A stretch of 36,445 nucleotides of DNA, from the NCBI RefSeq assembly GCF_002505485.1, contig NZ_DAVG01000033.1:1-36445 (forward strand). Direction: 5' to 3'. Source of the stretch: Methanosarcina sp. UBA5 (lineage in GTDB: Archaea > Halobacteriota > Methanosarcinia > Methanosarcinales > Methanosarcinaceae). Under the pieces are notes generated by a model, which saw only the letters and a program-made list of their open reading frames with translations, ran no database searches and had not been told where the DNA came from. Position numbers and translations under genes: made by a program. Below, one piece after another: positions 9,442 to 17,375 of the stretch. Each line of letters starts with the position of its first letter. The stretch's first letter is position 1.

Positions 9442-10464
9442 TCACCCAAAGCACTCAAACACATCATCACTAAATTTCTTATAAATTAGCGACGGCATTT
9501 TCTGAACCGTACTCGTCGCTAATTTATATATGAGAGTTTCTCGGTTTCCAGACAAAGTCTCTGGAATCTGTGGATAATAACTATAGTATAATTTTGTTTC
9601 AACTGTCCCCCATCTTTTTTTGAATTGTATTAATCCTTTATTATCGTAGGACACGCGACCAAAGTCAAAATATTTATACCCATTTGCACACGCATCTTCG
9701 ATACTCTTCCAGATAAATGCATTATTAGGATAAAAGTTAAGATAATCAGGATGAGAAGCACCATACCCGTAAATAACCGTATCAGAAAAATACAAAAAAA
9801 CGCCGCCTGCAACAATCATGTCGTTATATTTTGCGGTATAAAGAGATACATTTCCATCCAGGAATTCAAACATATTTTTAAGAAATTTCCAAGGATGACA
9901 TGGCACTCCACTATCTCTTTTGTTAATACAATTGAGCTCATAAAAATCTTTTAGGTCATCAATATCTTTACTAGAATTAACCTCTATCTTCATCTTTTTT
10001 GATTTTGTAATTGCTCGCCTGACGCTTCCCTTATCTAACTTATTCCATGTTTCTGCAATGTCTGAAGATAGTCCTAATATATAAGTAGAGAAAGAGTTTT
10101 GGTGAGGCAACCCTTCCACAGAATCTCGAATCTCAAAATAAGAAGCATTTAACTTTGAATACATATTTAGTGCTTCACTGAGAAGAGCATCTCTGGAATC
10201 CTCAGAACCAAGACACCCACAAAAATGAGAAAAAGGTACAGAACATAATCTATTAGCTGTTAATTTGCTTTTAACATAAAACAAAGGCAATAGCCCGGTT
10301 AAATTTCCAGATTCGTCTTCTGCAAAGAGATATTTAGGTTCGTAATCAAACGTTTTCTCTAAAAATTTTTTCCACTGAGGTGTGTGATAAATACTCGTTT
10401 TATTAGAATTATATAATAATTTGTTCCATTCCTCACATTTAGTATTTTTTACAATTACTGTCAT
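9442..10464 (-). CDS. FemAB/BioF2-like GNAT acyltransferase
   Basis: 340 aa, two GNAT-like halves. The N-terminal half contains IYHTPQWKKFLEKTF, a common opening in FemAB-like proteins of exopolysaccharide clusters. The C-terminal half has VAGGVFLYFSDTVIYGYGASHPDYLNFYPNN and ends the fold with YFDFGRVSYDNKGLIQFKKRWG, the usual Acetyltransf_6 signature. It probably attaches an acyl or aminoacyl group to an amino sugar, which fits a partner deacetylase directly upstream. The ATG (10464) overlaps the preceding TGA by 4 bp. Confidence 0.85.
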   Translation of the reverse strand: MTVIVKNTKCEEWNKLLYNSNKTSIYHTPQWKKFLEKTFDYEPKYLFAEDESGNLTGLLPLFYVKSKLTANRLCSVPFSHFCGCLGSEDSRDALLSEALNMYSKLNASYFEIRDSVEGLPHQNSFSTYILGLSSDIAETWNKLDKGSVRRAITKSKKMKIEVNSSKDIDDLKDFYELNCINKRDSGVPCHPWKFLKNMFEFLDGNVSLYTAKYNDMIVAGGVFLYFSDTVIYGYGASHPDYLNFYPNNAFIWKSIEDACANGYKYFDFGRVSYDNKGLIQFKKRWGTVETKLYYSYYPQIPETLSGNRETLIYKLATSTVQKMPSLIYKKFSDDVFECFG

Positions 10465-11237
10465 TTTCTCACCACTGTCAAAACCTTCTTCCCAGAATTA
10501 AATGCAAAATCCTGTAACCAGTATAAACTCCAGTTGACGAAGTTTGACTTCCATCGCTCAGGATGCAGTGAAATATAAAAATTAGTAATTTCTGAATTTT
10601 GAATCAACTTGATAAGATCATCAGTTGTTTTAGCGATGATTCTTTTATTACTTCCAGGAATAAAATCTCTTAAATTTGTCTTTGAGTTCCAGCCTCTACC
10701 TGTGTCGGTGAAATAATTGAGATTTTTCCCGGCAGATAGATAGGCTTCTCCAACAAGTCCAAAATTCCTGAAATCATAATATTTCCATAGGTCTCTGTTA
10801 TCATATCTTGACAAGACAGCTCCATGCATACAGATAGTTTTGATGTTACAGATATTTTTAAATTTATTCAAATCTTTCTCAAATAATTTGATAGCCTTTC
10901 CAATATCTCCGTTCGTCTTGCTCAAAGTTTCATAATGGTATCCTATTTCATGTCCCATCTTCTCAATATCTTGTATGATCTCAGGAACAAAAGTATCTTT
11001 ATTGACTCTGAAGTAATAGGTTGCCCGTATACCAAACTCTTCTTCTATACTTGCGATCTCTAGTGCATTCTTTGGCGACCTATCAATATCATGACGCATC
11101 AATACAAAATGCTTGGGAAGCTTATCACCTGCAGTCACGTACTCGTCCATAGTGATAAAATTGTACTTCCTTTCCATTGCAGAGCACAGTTGGCGAAACT
11201 TATAAAGAGTGAAATCAAGGTTTTTAGACAATAGCAC
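10461..11237 (-). CDS. Polysaccharide deacetylase-like protein (NodB/CE4 related)
   Basis: 258 aa. RHDID at residues 48-52 matches the Asp-Asp motif 1 of carbohydrate esterase 4. GHEIGYHYE (95-103) resembles motif 2, but with Tyr between the usual Gly and His. FYISLHPERW near the C-terminus supplies the late His. Expected role: N-deacetylation of an amino sugar or removal of an acetyl group during surface glycan synthesis. No signal peptide is seen, so it acts in the cytoplasm. It starts with GTG at 11237, supported by a G-rich ribosome-binding stretch (AAGGAAGGGGGG) just upstream. It is the first gene of the operon; its promoter must lie in 11250-11350, where TATA-like ATATAAAC and CTATAAAAA occur on the minus strand. 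Confidence 0.8.
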   Translation of the reverse strand: MLLSKNLDFTLYKFRQLCSAMERKYNFITMDEYVTAGDKLPKHFVLMRHDIDRSPKNALEIASIEEEFGIRATYYFRVNKDTFVPEIIQDIEKMGHEIGYHYETLSKTNGDIGKAIKLFEKDLNKFKNICNIKTICMHGAVLSRYDNRDLWKYYDFRNFGLVGEAYLSAGKNLNYFTDTGRGWNSKTNLRDFIPGSNKRIIAKTTDDLIKLIQNSEITNFYISLHPERWKSNFVNWSLYWLQDFAFNSGKKVLTVVRK

Positions 11238-11868
11238 CGAATAACCCCCCCTTCCTTTATTAATTAATAGAACATCTAACTATTAAACTTTTCGAATATT
11301 TTTTTATAGACTCGATGCTTGCCGTTTTGTTTATATGCTTCATATTTTAGTTATTTTGTATTTTTTTCATGAAACAAGAAGCCATGTGTTCTATATTTAA
11401 ATTTTAATTAAGTTCTTCAAATCCTCCAGCAACACTGTTTATGTTTCTATTGTGTGTTCTGTAACCTGTAGAATCGACCATGTGTTCTTTTTACGAAATA
11501 GGTATTCTTAATAAAGTTTATAAATAAGTGCATTAAAAAATATTATTTCCATTAGAACGTATTGAGTAGAGTAGTCGTGGTAGACTGCAGATAGTTTAAT
11601 AGGACCCCTTTATACCCCCTGAATGAAAGTTCCTACGAGAGATCTATTATCATTTATAACAGATTTACCACTAACTTACCAGTGTAAAATATGATAAAAG
11701 AACTGTGCAAATGGATAAGACATATATAAAGTAAATTCTTTTCAGATAAATAGAACTTTTAAGCAAAAGAGATATTAATATCTTGGATACGAGAAGGTAT
11801 TAGGTTCCATTAGTAGAAAAATCTACGCGAATATTTCTCAGATCTGGATATTTTCAGGAGGAAAACGC
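11238..11868. promoter_or_regulatory. Divergent promoter region between the glycan operon and uppS
   Basis: No gene seen. On the minus strand, TATA-like boxes at about 11300-11309 and 11329-11337 could drive the glycan operon. On the plus strand, TATATAA at 11723-11729 could drive uppS with a leader of about 120 nt. In that leader lies a perfect 14-bp palindrome, AGATATTAATATCT (11770-11783), a possible operator. GCCATGTGTTCT/ACCATGTGTTCT occurs twice (about 11390 and 11477). Confidence 0.45.
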
Positions 11869-11871
11869 ATA
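11856..11871 (+). promoter_or_regulatory. Perfect Shine-Dalgarno AGGAGG placed 7 nt before an in-frame ATA
   Basis: AGGAGG at 11856-11861 is followed by a 7-nt spacer and then ATA AAA ATA at 11869, in frame with uppS and with no stop in between. This is the best ribosome-binding site near the gene. It implies that translation begins at the ATA, or that an ATG there mutated to ATA or was misread. The first standard start (TTG, 11929) has only a weak site. Confidence 0.6.
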
Positions 11872-12825
11872 AAAATATTAAATGTTATACCTAAGAGCAA
11901 GGGAATCTTTCGGGCAGGATTCCGTTTTTTGAAAAACCGAATATTCAGTATATTTTATCACGAGTATGAGCGAAGACTCAAGATTAAGATTCTAAATTCA
12001 GAAATTCCGCATCATATAGCTGTGATTATGGATGGGAACCGCAGGTATGCGGGACAGCTTGGAAAAGCTCGAAGTTTTGGGCATGCAATGGGGGCAGAAG
12101 TTACCGAAAAGGTAATTGAGTGGTGTTATGAGATTGGGGTAAAGCAGCTTACTCTCTACGCTTTTTCTACGGAAAATTTCCAGCGCTCCGAAGAGGAAGT
12201 CGACGGTCTCTTCAATCTCATTAACGAAAAGTTCCTGAAACTTTACTCTGATCCAAGGACACACGAAAAAGAGACACGAGTTCGCGTCATAGGAGATAGG
12301 TCAAAATTACCTGCTTTTCTGAATGAGTCAATTGAAAAAATAGAAAAAGCTACGGAAAATTACGGGAAGTTTTACCTGAACGTTGCCATTGCCTATGGAG
12401 GCAGGCAGGATATTATTCAGGCCGTCCGTGATATTGCAGGATGCATTTCCAGCGGGAAACTCTCTCTTGGGGAAGTGGATGAAAACCTTATTTCAAAACA
12501 TCTTTATCCTGCTCCGGGGATCTCGGTTCCGAATGTAGATCTTGTCATCCGTACTGGCGGCGATGAAAGGGTTTCAAATTTCCTTCCCTGGCAGACTAAC
12601 GGAAATGAATGTGCAGCTTACTTCTGTGCTCCTTTCTGGCCAGAATTCCGAAAAATCGACCTTCTTCGCTCGATCAGGGTATATCAAGCCAGGGAAGCCG
12701 AAAAAAAGCAGGAGCAATCATATAGAGTCTCAAAGGTTGTAAATTTCCTGGAAATGGGAACTTGTGAGGAAAAAAGCGAAGAGGTTGGACAGCTTCAGTC
12801 AATTAAAAAGCAAGGAATCTCCTGA
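11869..12825 (+). CDS. uppS: cis-Prenyltransferase (undecaprenyl/polyprenyl diphosphate synthase)
   Basis: It condenses isopentenyl diphosphates on an allylic primer to make the long cis-polyprenyl carrier (dolichol type in archaea) for glycan assembly and N-glycosylation. Family motifs are all present: HIAVIMDGNRRYA (substrate-binding DGNR), LYAFSTENFQRS, the IAYGGRQDI segment, and RTGGDERVSNFLPWQ followed by a WPEF motif. It is about 298 aa from TTG 11929 and 318 aa from the ATA at 11869. I extend to 11869 because of the perfect Shine-Dalgarno there and the continuous frame. The extra 20 residues (IKILNVIPKSKGIFRAGF...) are basic and would precede the catalytic domain. The tail after residue 260 is polar. 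Its product probably feeds the neighbouring glycan genes and AglB. Confidence 0.88.
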   Translation: MKILNVIPKSKGIFRAGFRFLKNRIFSIFYHEYERRLKIKILNSEIPHHIAVIMDGNRRYAGQLGKARSFGHAMGAEVTEKVIEWCYEIGVKQLTLYAFSTENFQRSEEEVDGLFNLINEKFLKLYSDPRTHEKETRVRVIGDRSKLPAFLNESIEKIEKATENYGKFYLNVAIAYGGRQDIIQAVRDIAGCISSGKLSLGEVDENLISKHLYPAPGISVPNVDLVIRTGGDERVSNFLPWQTNGNECAAYFCAPFWPEFRKIDLLRSIRVYQAREAEKKQEQSYRVSKVVNFLEMGTCEEKSEEVGQLQSIKKQGIS

Positions 12826-13217
12826 AATGTTCAGCAAATCGCAGTTGTATGGAAAATGACACGAAATGATGCCGCATCAGTTAAATAACTTTTTTTCTAA
12901 ACTAAAGTGCGGGAACCTCAAAATGAAACGAATATCCATGTTTCGGAAGTTTCCTGCCCATATTGCTTCTAAAACAGTCTGTCCTACTTATTAATATATT
13001 AGTGAAATAATCTTTTAGAATACCGATATATTGATATTCAGGAGACGAATATTTTAAGTGGGGAAATTTGGCTGTACCTAATTTTTCAGGCTAAAGGCAT
13101 AACAAGAAGCTTGAGAAAGATTTTATCATTGTATTGGGGATAAATTAATCCGCTCCAGAGTTGGCTATTCATTTAGAATGAAATCTATGGAGATCGGTTT
13201 AGATCGGGGGAGTTAAA
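12826..13217. other. Intergenic gap after uppS
   Basis: No convincing gene. A run of seven T at about 12887-12893, some 60 nt after the uppS stop, could end its transcript. GGGGGAG just before 13218 is the ribosome-binding site of the next ORF. Confidence 0.4.
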
Positions 13218-13550
13218 ATGGACACTATTAACAAGTTAAATCTGCGTTCCTTCAGGACTTATTTTCATCTAGTCTGGAAATCGGAACATACCAGACCTGT
13301 AAATTTGGAGCAAGGCCATTTTCAGTATCGTTCAAAACTACTGAAAATTCAGAACGCCAGGGACAGAGAAATTGCGATGGCATCTCTTTTAGGTGTGCAG
13401 GCACTGATAACTCTCAGAATCTTGGTAAGGAAATTTATAGTGAAAACCAGAGTCCTTAAAGACAGAACGTTTGCCTGGCGAGAAATAAAAACTGAAGTAA
13501 AGCGGGAGGGATTTTACTGGGAGAAGAACACAGAAAACCTAACCGCTTGA
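13218..13550 (+). CDS. Unrecognised small protein upstream of and overlapping the DUF255 gene
   Basis: 110 aa, basic, with one weakly hydrophobic stretch (AMASLLGVQALITLRILV). I do not recognise it. It is supported by an ATG preceded by GGGGGAG at ideal distance. Its TGA (13548-13550) overlaps the next coding region, which suggests coupling. Against it: the last part overlaps the likely N-terminal codons of the DUF255 protein in another frame, and the composition is not distinctive. It could be a genuine leader cistron or a fortuitous frame. Confidence 0.45.
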   Translation: MDTINKLNLRSFRTYFHLVWKSEHTRPVNLEQGHFQYRSKLLKIQNARDREIAMASLLGVQALITLRILVRKFIVKTRVLKDRTFAWREIKTEVKREGFYWEKNTENLTA

Positions 13551-15610
13551 TACATGAAAAGAGCCCGTATCTCCTCCAGCACGCGTATAATCCTGTTGAA
13601 TGGTATCCCTGGGGAGAAGAGGCTTTTGAGAAAGCCAGTAAAGAAAATAAACCTATTTTTCTGTCAATTGGATACTCCACCTGCCACTGGTGTCACGTAA
13701 TGGCACATGAGTCTTTTGAGAATGAAGAGGTAGCAAGACTCATGAACAGGGCTTTTGTTTGCATAAAAGTAGACCGGGAAGAACGGCCGGACATTGACAA
13801 TGTTTACATGACGGTCTGCCAGATTATTCTTGGGAGAGGTGGCTGGCCTCTTAATATTATTATGACATCAAATATGAAGCCTTTTTTTGCAGGAACCTAT
13901 ATCCCTAAAAACTCCCGTTTTAGCCAGACAGGGATGCTCGAACTCGTGCCCAGGATAGAGGAAATCTGGAACAGGCAGCACGAAGAAGTCCTTGAGTCAG
14001 CTGATAAAATCACGTCTACTATCCAGAATATGATCTCAGAGTCAGCAGGAGAGGGCATAGGGGAGTCAATAATGGAGGAAGCTTATGAAGAGCTACTGAC
14101 TTCTTTTGATAACGAATATGGCGGTTTCGAAAGAGCTCCCAAATTTCCTACTCCACACAAAATTTTCTTCTTGCTCCGCTACTGGAGACGCAGCGGGAAT
14201 CCTGAAGCTCTTCATATGGTTGAATATACCCTGGAAAATATGTATCGGGGAGGAATCCATGACCACCTGGGTTCGGGTTTCCACCGTTACTCTACAGATA
14301 ATAGATGGATTGTCCCCCATTTTGAAAAGATGCTATATGACCAGGCTCTTATTGCGACTGCATACACAGAAGTTTATCAGGTTACCGGAAAGAGACTGTA
14401 TAAGGAAGCAGCGGAGGGAATTCTTGATTATGTGCTAAGAGATCTGACATCTCAGGAAGGTGGATTTTATTGTGGGGAAGATGCTGATGTTGAGGGAGAG
14501 GAAGGAAAGTACTATCTCTGGACTTTAGAAGAGGTAAGAAGTGTTCTTAGCCCTGAGGATTCTGAGCTGATTACAAAAGTGTTTAATCTCAGCGAAGGAG
14601 GTAACTTTGAAGAAGAAATAAGAGGTAAAAAAACTGGAACTAATATTTTGTATCTATCTCGTTCTCTCAAAGCTCTTGCTGCCGAATTTGGGATTCCCGC
14701 TGACGAGATTGAGAGCAGGGTAAAACTAGCTAAAGAAAAACTCCTATCAGCCCGAAATAAACGTAAAAGGCCTGGAAAAGACGATAAAGTTCTAACTGAT
14801 TGGAATGGAATTATGATTGCAGCTCTTGCAAAAGGTTTCCAGACTTTTGGTGAGGAGAAATATCTGAAAGCTGCCGAAAAAGCCGCCGATTTAATTCTCA
14901 AGAGACTTTACAGTCCCGATAAACGATTGCTTCACCGATATAGGGAAGGGGAATCCGGCATTTCCGGAACTGCAGATGATTACGCATTCCTGATCCACGG
15001 ACTTCTCGAGCTTTACGAGGCAGGATTTAAACTGAACTATCTTAAAGCAGCCCTTTGCCTCAACAGAGAATTTATCGAGCACTTCTGGGACCCCGTTCAG
15101 GGAGGATTCTTCTTTACTGCTGACGACAGTGAGTCACTTATTTTCAGGAAAAAAGAGTTTACAGACGCAGCCATACCGTCTGGAAATTCTATTGAGATGC
15201 TGAATCTTCTTAGATTTTCCAGAATAACTGCAGATCCCGAGCTGGAAGATAGAGCTCAAGGACTGGAACGCGCTTTTTCAAAACTCCTCAGAAAAATGCC
15301 CTCAGGGTATACCCAGTTCTTATCAGCGCTTGACTTTGGATTGGGTCCAGCATATCAAGTGGTAATTGCCGGAAAAGATGGCTCTCCAGATACTGGGCAC
15401 ATGCTCGAAGAACTCTGGGCTTACTTCATCCCTAATAAAGTGCTGGTTTTCAGGCCTGAAGGAAAGGATCCTGAAATTACTAATCTGGCAACATATACGA
15501 AAGATCAGGTGCCTATAGAGGGAAAAGCTACTGCATACGTCTGCCAGAACTATGAATGCCAGCTTCCTACCACTGAGGTCAATGAGGTGTTGAGAATGTT
15601 AAATGTATGA
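13517..15610 (+). CDS. Thioredoxin-like DUF255 protein (YyaL/SSP411 family)
   Basis: About 697 aa. The N-terminal thioredoxin-fold domain has the family signature EKSPYLLQHAYNPVEWYPWG and the active-site-like CHWC (GYSTCHWCHVMAHESFE). It is followed by a large alpha/alpha barrel domain resembling six-hairpin glycosidases (GGGIHDHLGSGFHRYSTD-like segment, HFEKMLYDQA, LTDWNGIMIAALAKG). The C-terminus has a CxxxxC pair (VCQNYEC). Function is not established; homologs are predicted redox or sugar-binding proteins. The first standard start is TTG 13547, but the conserved KPNRLIHEKSP lead-in begins before it, so translation must start upstream. Only CTG at 13517 fits, with GGAGG seven nt before it and a stop at 13493. 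I therefore place the start at CTG, with moderate confidence. Confidence 0.88.
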   Translation: MGEEHRKPNRLIHEKSPYLLQHAYNPVEWYPWGEEAFEKASKENKPIFLSIGYSTCHWCHVMAHESFENEEVARLMNRAFVCIKVDREERPDIDNVYMTVCQIILGRGGWPLNIIMTSNMKPFFAGTYIPKNSRFSQTGMLELVPRIEEIWNRQHEEVLESADKITSTIQNMISESAGEGIGESIMEEAYEELLTSFDNEYGGFERAPKFPTPHKIFFLLRYWRRSGNPEALHMVEYTLENMYRGGIHDHLGSGFHRYSTDNRWIVPHFEKMLYDQALIATAYTEVYQVTGKRLYKEAAEGILDYVLRDLTSQEGGFYCGEDADVEGEEGKYYLWTLEEVRSVLSPEDSELITKVFNLSEGGNFEEEIRGKKTGTNILYLSRSLKALAAEFGIPADEIESRVKLAKEKLLSARNKRKRPGKDDKVLTDWNGIMIAALAKGFQTFGEEKYLKAAEKAADLILKRLYSPDKRLLHRYREGESGISGTADDYAFLIHGLLELYEAGFKLNYLKAALCLNREFIEHFWDPVQGGFFFTADDSESLIFRKKEFTDAAIPSGNSIEMLNLLRFSRITADPELEDRAQGLERAFSKLLRKMPSGYTQFLSALDFGLGPAYQVVIAGKDGSPDTGHMLEELWAYFIPNKVLVFRPEGKDPEITNLATYTKDQVPIEGKATAYVCQNYECQLPTTEVNEVLRMLNV

Positions 15611-15673
15611 CTGTAACTGAAATTGAAGGCTTTAGTCAGATGGGCTATTAAGATTAGAGTGGAGAGATCGAAA

Positions 15674-15904
15674 ATGAAAGAATACACACTTGAAGAACTT
15701 GCAGAGTATAACGGTAAAAACGGCAAAATATATATTGCCTACCAGGGCCAGGTCTATGATGTCTCAGACAGCTATTTATGGGAGGGTGGTATCCACCAGG
15801 GACTTCACGATGCTGGAAGAGACCTTACTGAAGAAATGGACGAGGCACCTCATGGGCCTGAAATATTTAAGGACTATCCTGTTATCGGGACTTTGAAAGA
15901 ATAA
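15674..15904 (+). CDS. Cytochrome b5-like heme/steroid-binding domain protein
   Basis: 76 aa, a lone cytochrome b5-like domain of the MAPR type (COG4892). Signatures are YTLEELAEYNGKNGKIYIAY, GQVYDVSDSYLWEGGIHQG, and HDAGRDLTEEMDEAPHG. It probably binds heme or a related ligand; the short form lacks a membrane anchor, so it is a soluble cytoplasmic protein. The ATG at 15674 is preceded by GGAGAG at 15661-15666. A longer frame from 15623 lacks such a site and adds a non-conserved tail, so I reject it. It follows the DUF255 gene by 63 nt on the same strand and may share its transcript. Confidence 0.87.
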   Translation: MKEYTLEELAEYNGKNGKIYIAYQGQVYDVSDSYLWEGGIHQGLHDAGRDLTEEMDEAPHGPEIFKDYPVIGTLKE

Positions 15905-16305
15905 ACTGGTTCGGACTTCGATAAATATCTGGATTAGAAATATGTTGTTGAGGTTATTTGCCCGAAAGGTATAAAACTGGTGTATTATGAAAACCTCGAC
16001 TGATGTGTTATGAAAACTTCACTCCGAGATTCTTCTGTTCTGACTTCTTTATTTTCATAAATTCTATTTGACTTCTTGGCAAACGATCGTGATGTGAGAT
16101 GCCTAAGAATTCTCAAGGTCTCTTTAGAAATGTTCCTTTTTATTGTTTTCCTATACTTTAGGAAAACCATTTAAAAATAACAGGTTAGGCTGCCGGGTTT
16201 GAAAAAGCAAAGGACAATATGTCTGAAGAAATCAGCAGTAGTTTCCTCAAATAATTTTTCAGGACTGCATTAAGTATAATTGATATAAATTTCATTCTTT
16301 TCTTT
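15905..16305. other. Intergenic gap with a direct repeat and a hairpin
   Basis: No gene seen. A 17-bp direct repeat with two mismatches occurs at 15981-15997 and 16004-16020 (TGTATTATGAAAACCTC and TGTGTTATGAAAACTTC). A perfect 9-bp hairpin lies at 16145-16167 (GTTTTCCTA, loop TACTT, TAGGAAAAC). It may terminate the upstream transcript, though no clean T-run follows. Confidence 0.45.
16274..16290 (+). promoter_or_regulatory. TATA-box region for the kinase gene, possibly leaderless transcript
   Basis: AGTATAATTGATATAAAT ends about 16 nt, and is centred about 25 nt, upstream of the ATG at 16306. No Shine-Dalgarno lies before that ATG (the sequence is T-rich). The spacing fits transcription starting at or next to the ATG. 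Confidence 0.45.
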
Positions 16306-16854
16306 ATGTTAATAGGACTCACCGGTACGCCTGGGACTGGAAAAACCTCAGTAAGTAAGCTTCTTGAAAGAAAAAGGCACTGGAAAGTAATCCACCTTAA
16401 CGAAATGATCAAAGAAGAGCACCTTTACACCGAGATCGACGAGGGAAGGGATGCGGTTATTGCGGATATGGAACTTGTCAGGCAGCGCCTTGAAGAAATT
16501 GTTGGTGGAAGGGAAAATGAGGTAATAATTCTTGAGAGTCATCTTGCCCATTACATCGCAGATATCGTGATTATTCTCAGGGTATGCCCTCCTGAATTGA
16601 AAATAAGGCTGAAAGCACGCGGCTATTCGGAAGAGAAAGTAAGAGAAAATGTTGAGGCTGAAGCTCTTGATGTCATCTTGGTTGAATCTTTTGAATGGTG
16701 TAAAAAAGTTTTTGAAATAAATACGACAGGAATGAGCATCGAAGAAACAGGACAGAATATCGAAAAAATCATAGATCATATTTTAAGCGGTAGTGAAGAA
16801 GAACTGTCGGATTATAAACCCGGATCTATTGATTGGATTGATCTGGTTCCTTGA
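16306..16854 (+). CDS. AK6/Fap7-like adenylate kinase family NTPase
   Basis: 182 aa. Walker A is GTPGTGKTS right at the N-terminus (MLIGLTGTPGTGKTS), followed by LNEMIKEE and a lid-like segment KARGYSEEKVRENVEAEALDVIL, all typical of the archaeal AK6/Fap7 group (COG1936). These enzymes phosphorylate NMPs and in archaea and eukaryotes also assist small-subunit rRNA maturation. The length fits. The C-terminal tail SIDWIDLVP ends the family fold. No ribosome-binding site precedes the ATG, which suggests a leaderless mRNA. Confidence 0.88.
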   Translation: MLIGLTGTPGTGKTSVSKLLERKRHWKVIHLNEMIKEEHLYTEIDEGRDAVIADMELVRQRLEEIVGGRENEVIILESHLAHYIADIVIILRVCPPELKIRLKARGYSEEKVRENVEAEALDVILVESFEWCKKVFEINTTGMSIEETGQNIEKIIDHILSGSEEELSDYKPGSIDWIDLVP

Positions 16855-16982
16855 TTATTGTGAATTAAGAAAGTAAAGAAATTGGTAAGGGAGATGGGGA
16901 TTAGATCCCCGGAAGATTAACACTTCCTTTTCCCTTAAATTATTCAGTTACAACAGTCAGGGCAATCGCCTGAAGGACATTT

Positions 16983-17375
16983 TTAGCATCTGACTTTAAT
17001 CGTAACGGTTGCACAATCGGTTTTTCCATCTTTACCTTTTATACAGTATTTGAAACTGTCAGTGCAAGATTTACTGCATTTTGCTGGTTTTGTGTAGCAG
17101 AACTTACCGTTACTCTCCATACAGACCTTGCCGCCCAGTTTGGTAGTAAAACATCCTGTAGATGTAACTTTAAGGTTGCATCCTTTGTCGTTACTTAGCA
17201 CGTTATAACAACAAGATTTAGATTTACAGTTACATGTAAATGCATCGTTCCTTGCATCTGTTTTACACTTGTTCTTGTTGCATGCGGTGTCATATGCAGC
17301 AGCTGCTCCTGTCATTGACATGACAAAGAAGACTAGCGTAAAAATACATATTGTCTTGAATATACTTCTTTGCAT
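16983..17375 (-). CDS. Secreted cysteine-rich protein with one VCBS/Big_9-like Ig domain
   Basis: 130 aa from the ATG at 17375, chosen because GGAGG lies eight nt before it; the longer frame (17417) has no such support. Residues 1-26 form a signal peptide ending in TGAAAA. The mature part carries 15 cysteines. Its second half follows the cadherin-like/VCBS repeat pattern: YNVLSND, LKVTSTG, GGKVCMESNGKFCYT, TDSFKYCIKGKDG, and TDCATVTIKV. Bacterial repeats typically read VLANDTD, GTVTLNADGTFTYTP, TDSFTYTVSDG and TDTATVTITV. Here cysteines replace many positions, so a disulfide-stapled adhesion domain on the cell surface is likely. It is a single-gene unit. The domain assignment is by pattern reading. 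Confidence 0.72.
   Translation of the reverse strand: MQRSIFKTICIFTLVFFVMSMTGAAAAYDTACNKNKCKTDARNDAFTCNCKSKSCCYNVLSNDKGCNLKVTSTGCFTTKLGGKVCMESNGKFCYTKPAKCSKSCTDSFKYCIKGKDGKTDCATVTIKVRC

Noticed and set aside
12902..12994. Short ORF MKRISMFRKFPAHI... after uppS
   Set aside because: Only 23 codons, no homology signal and no partner copy.
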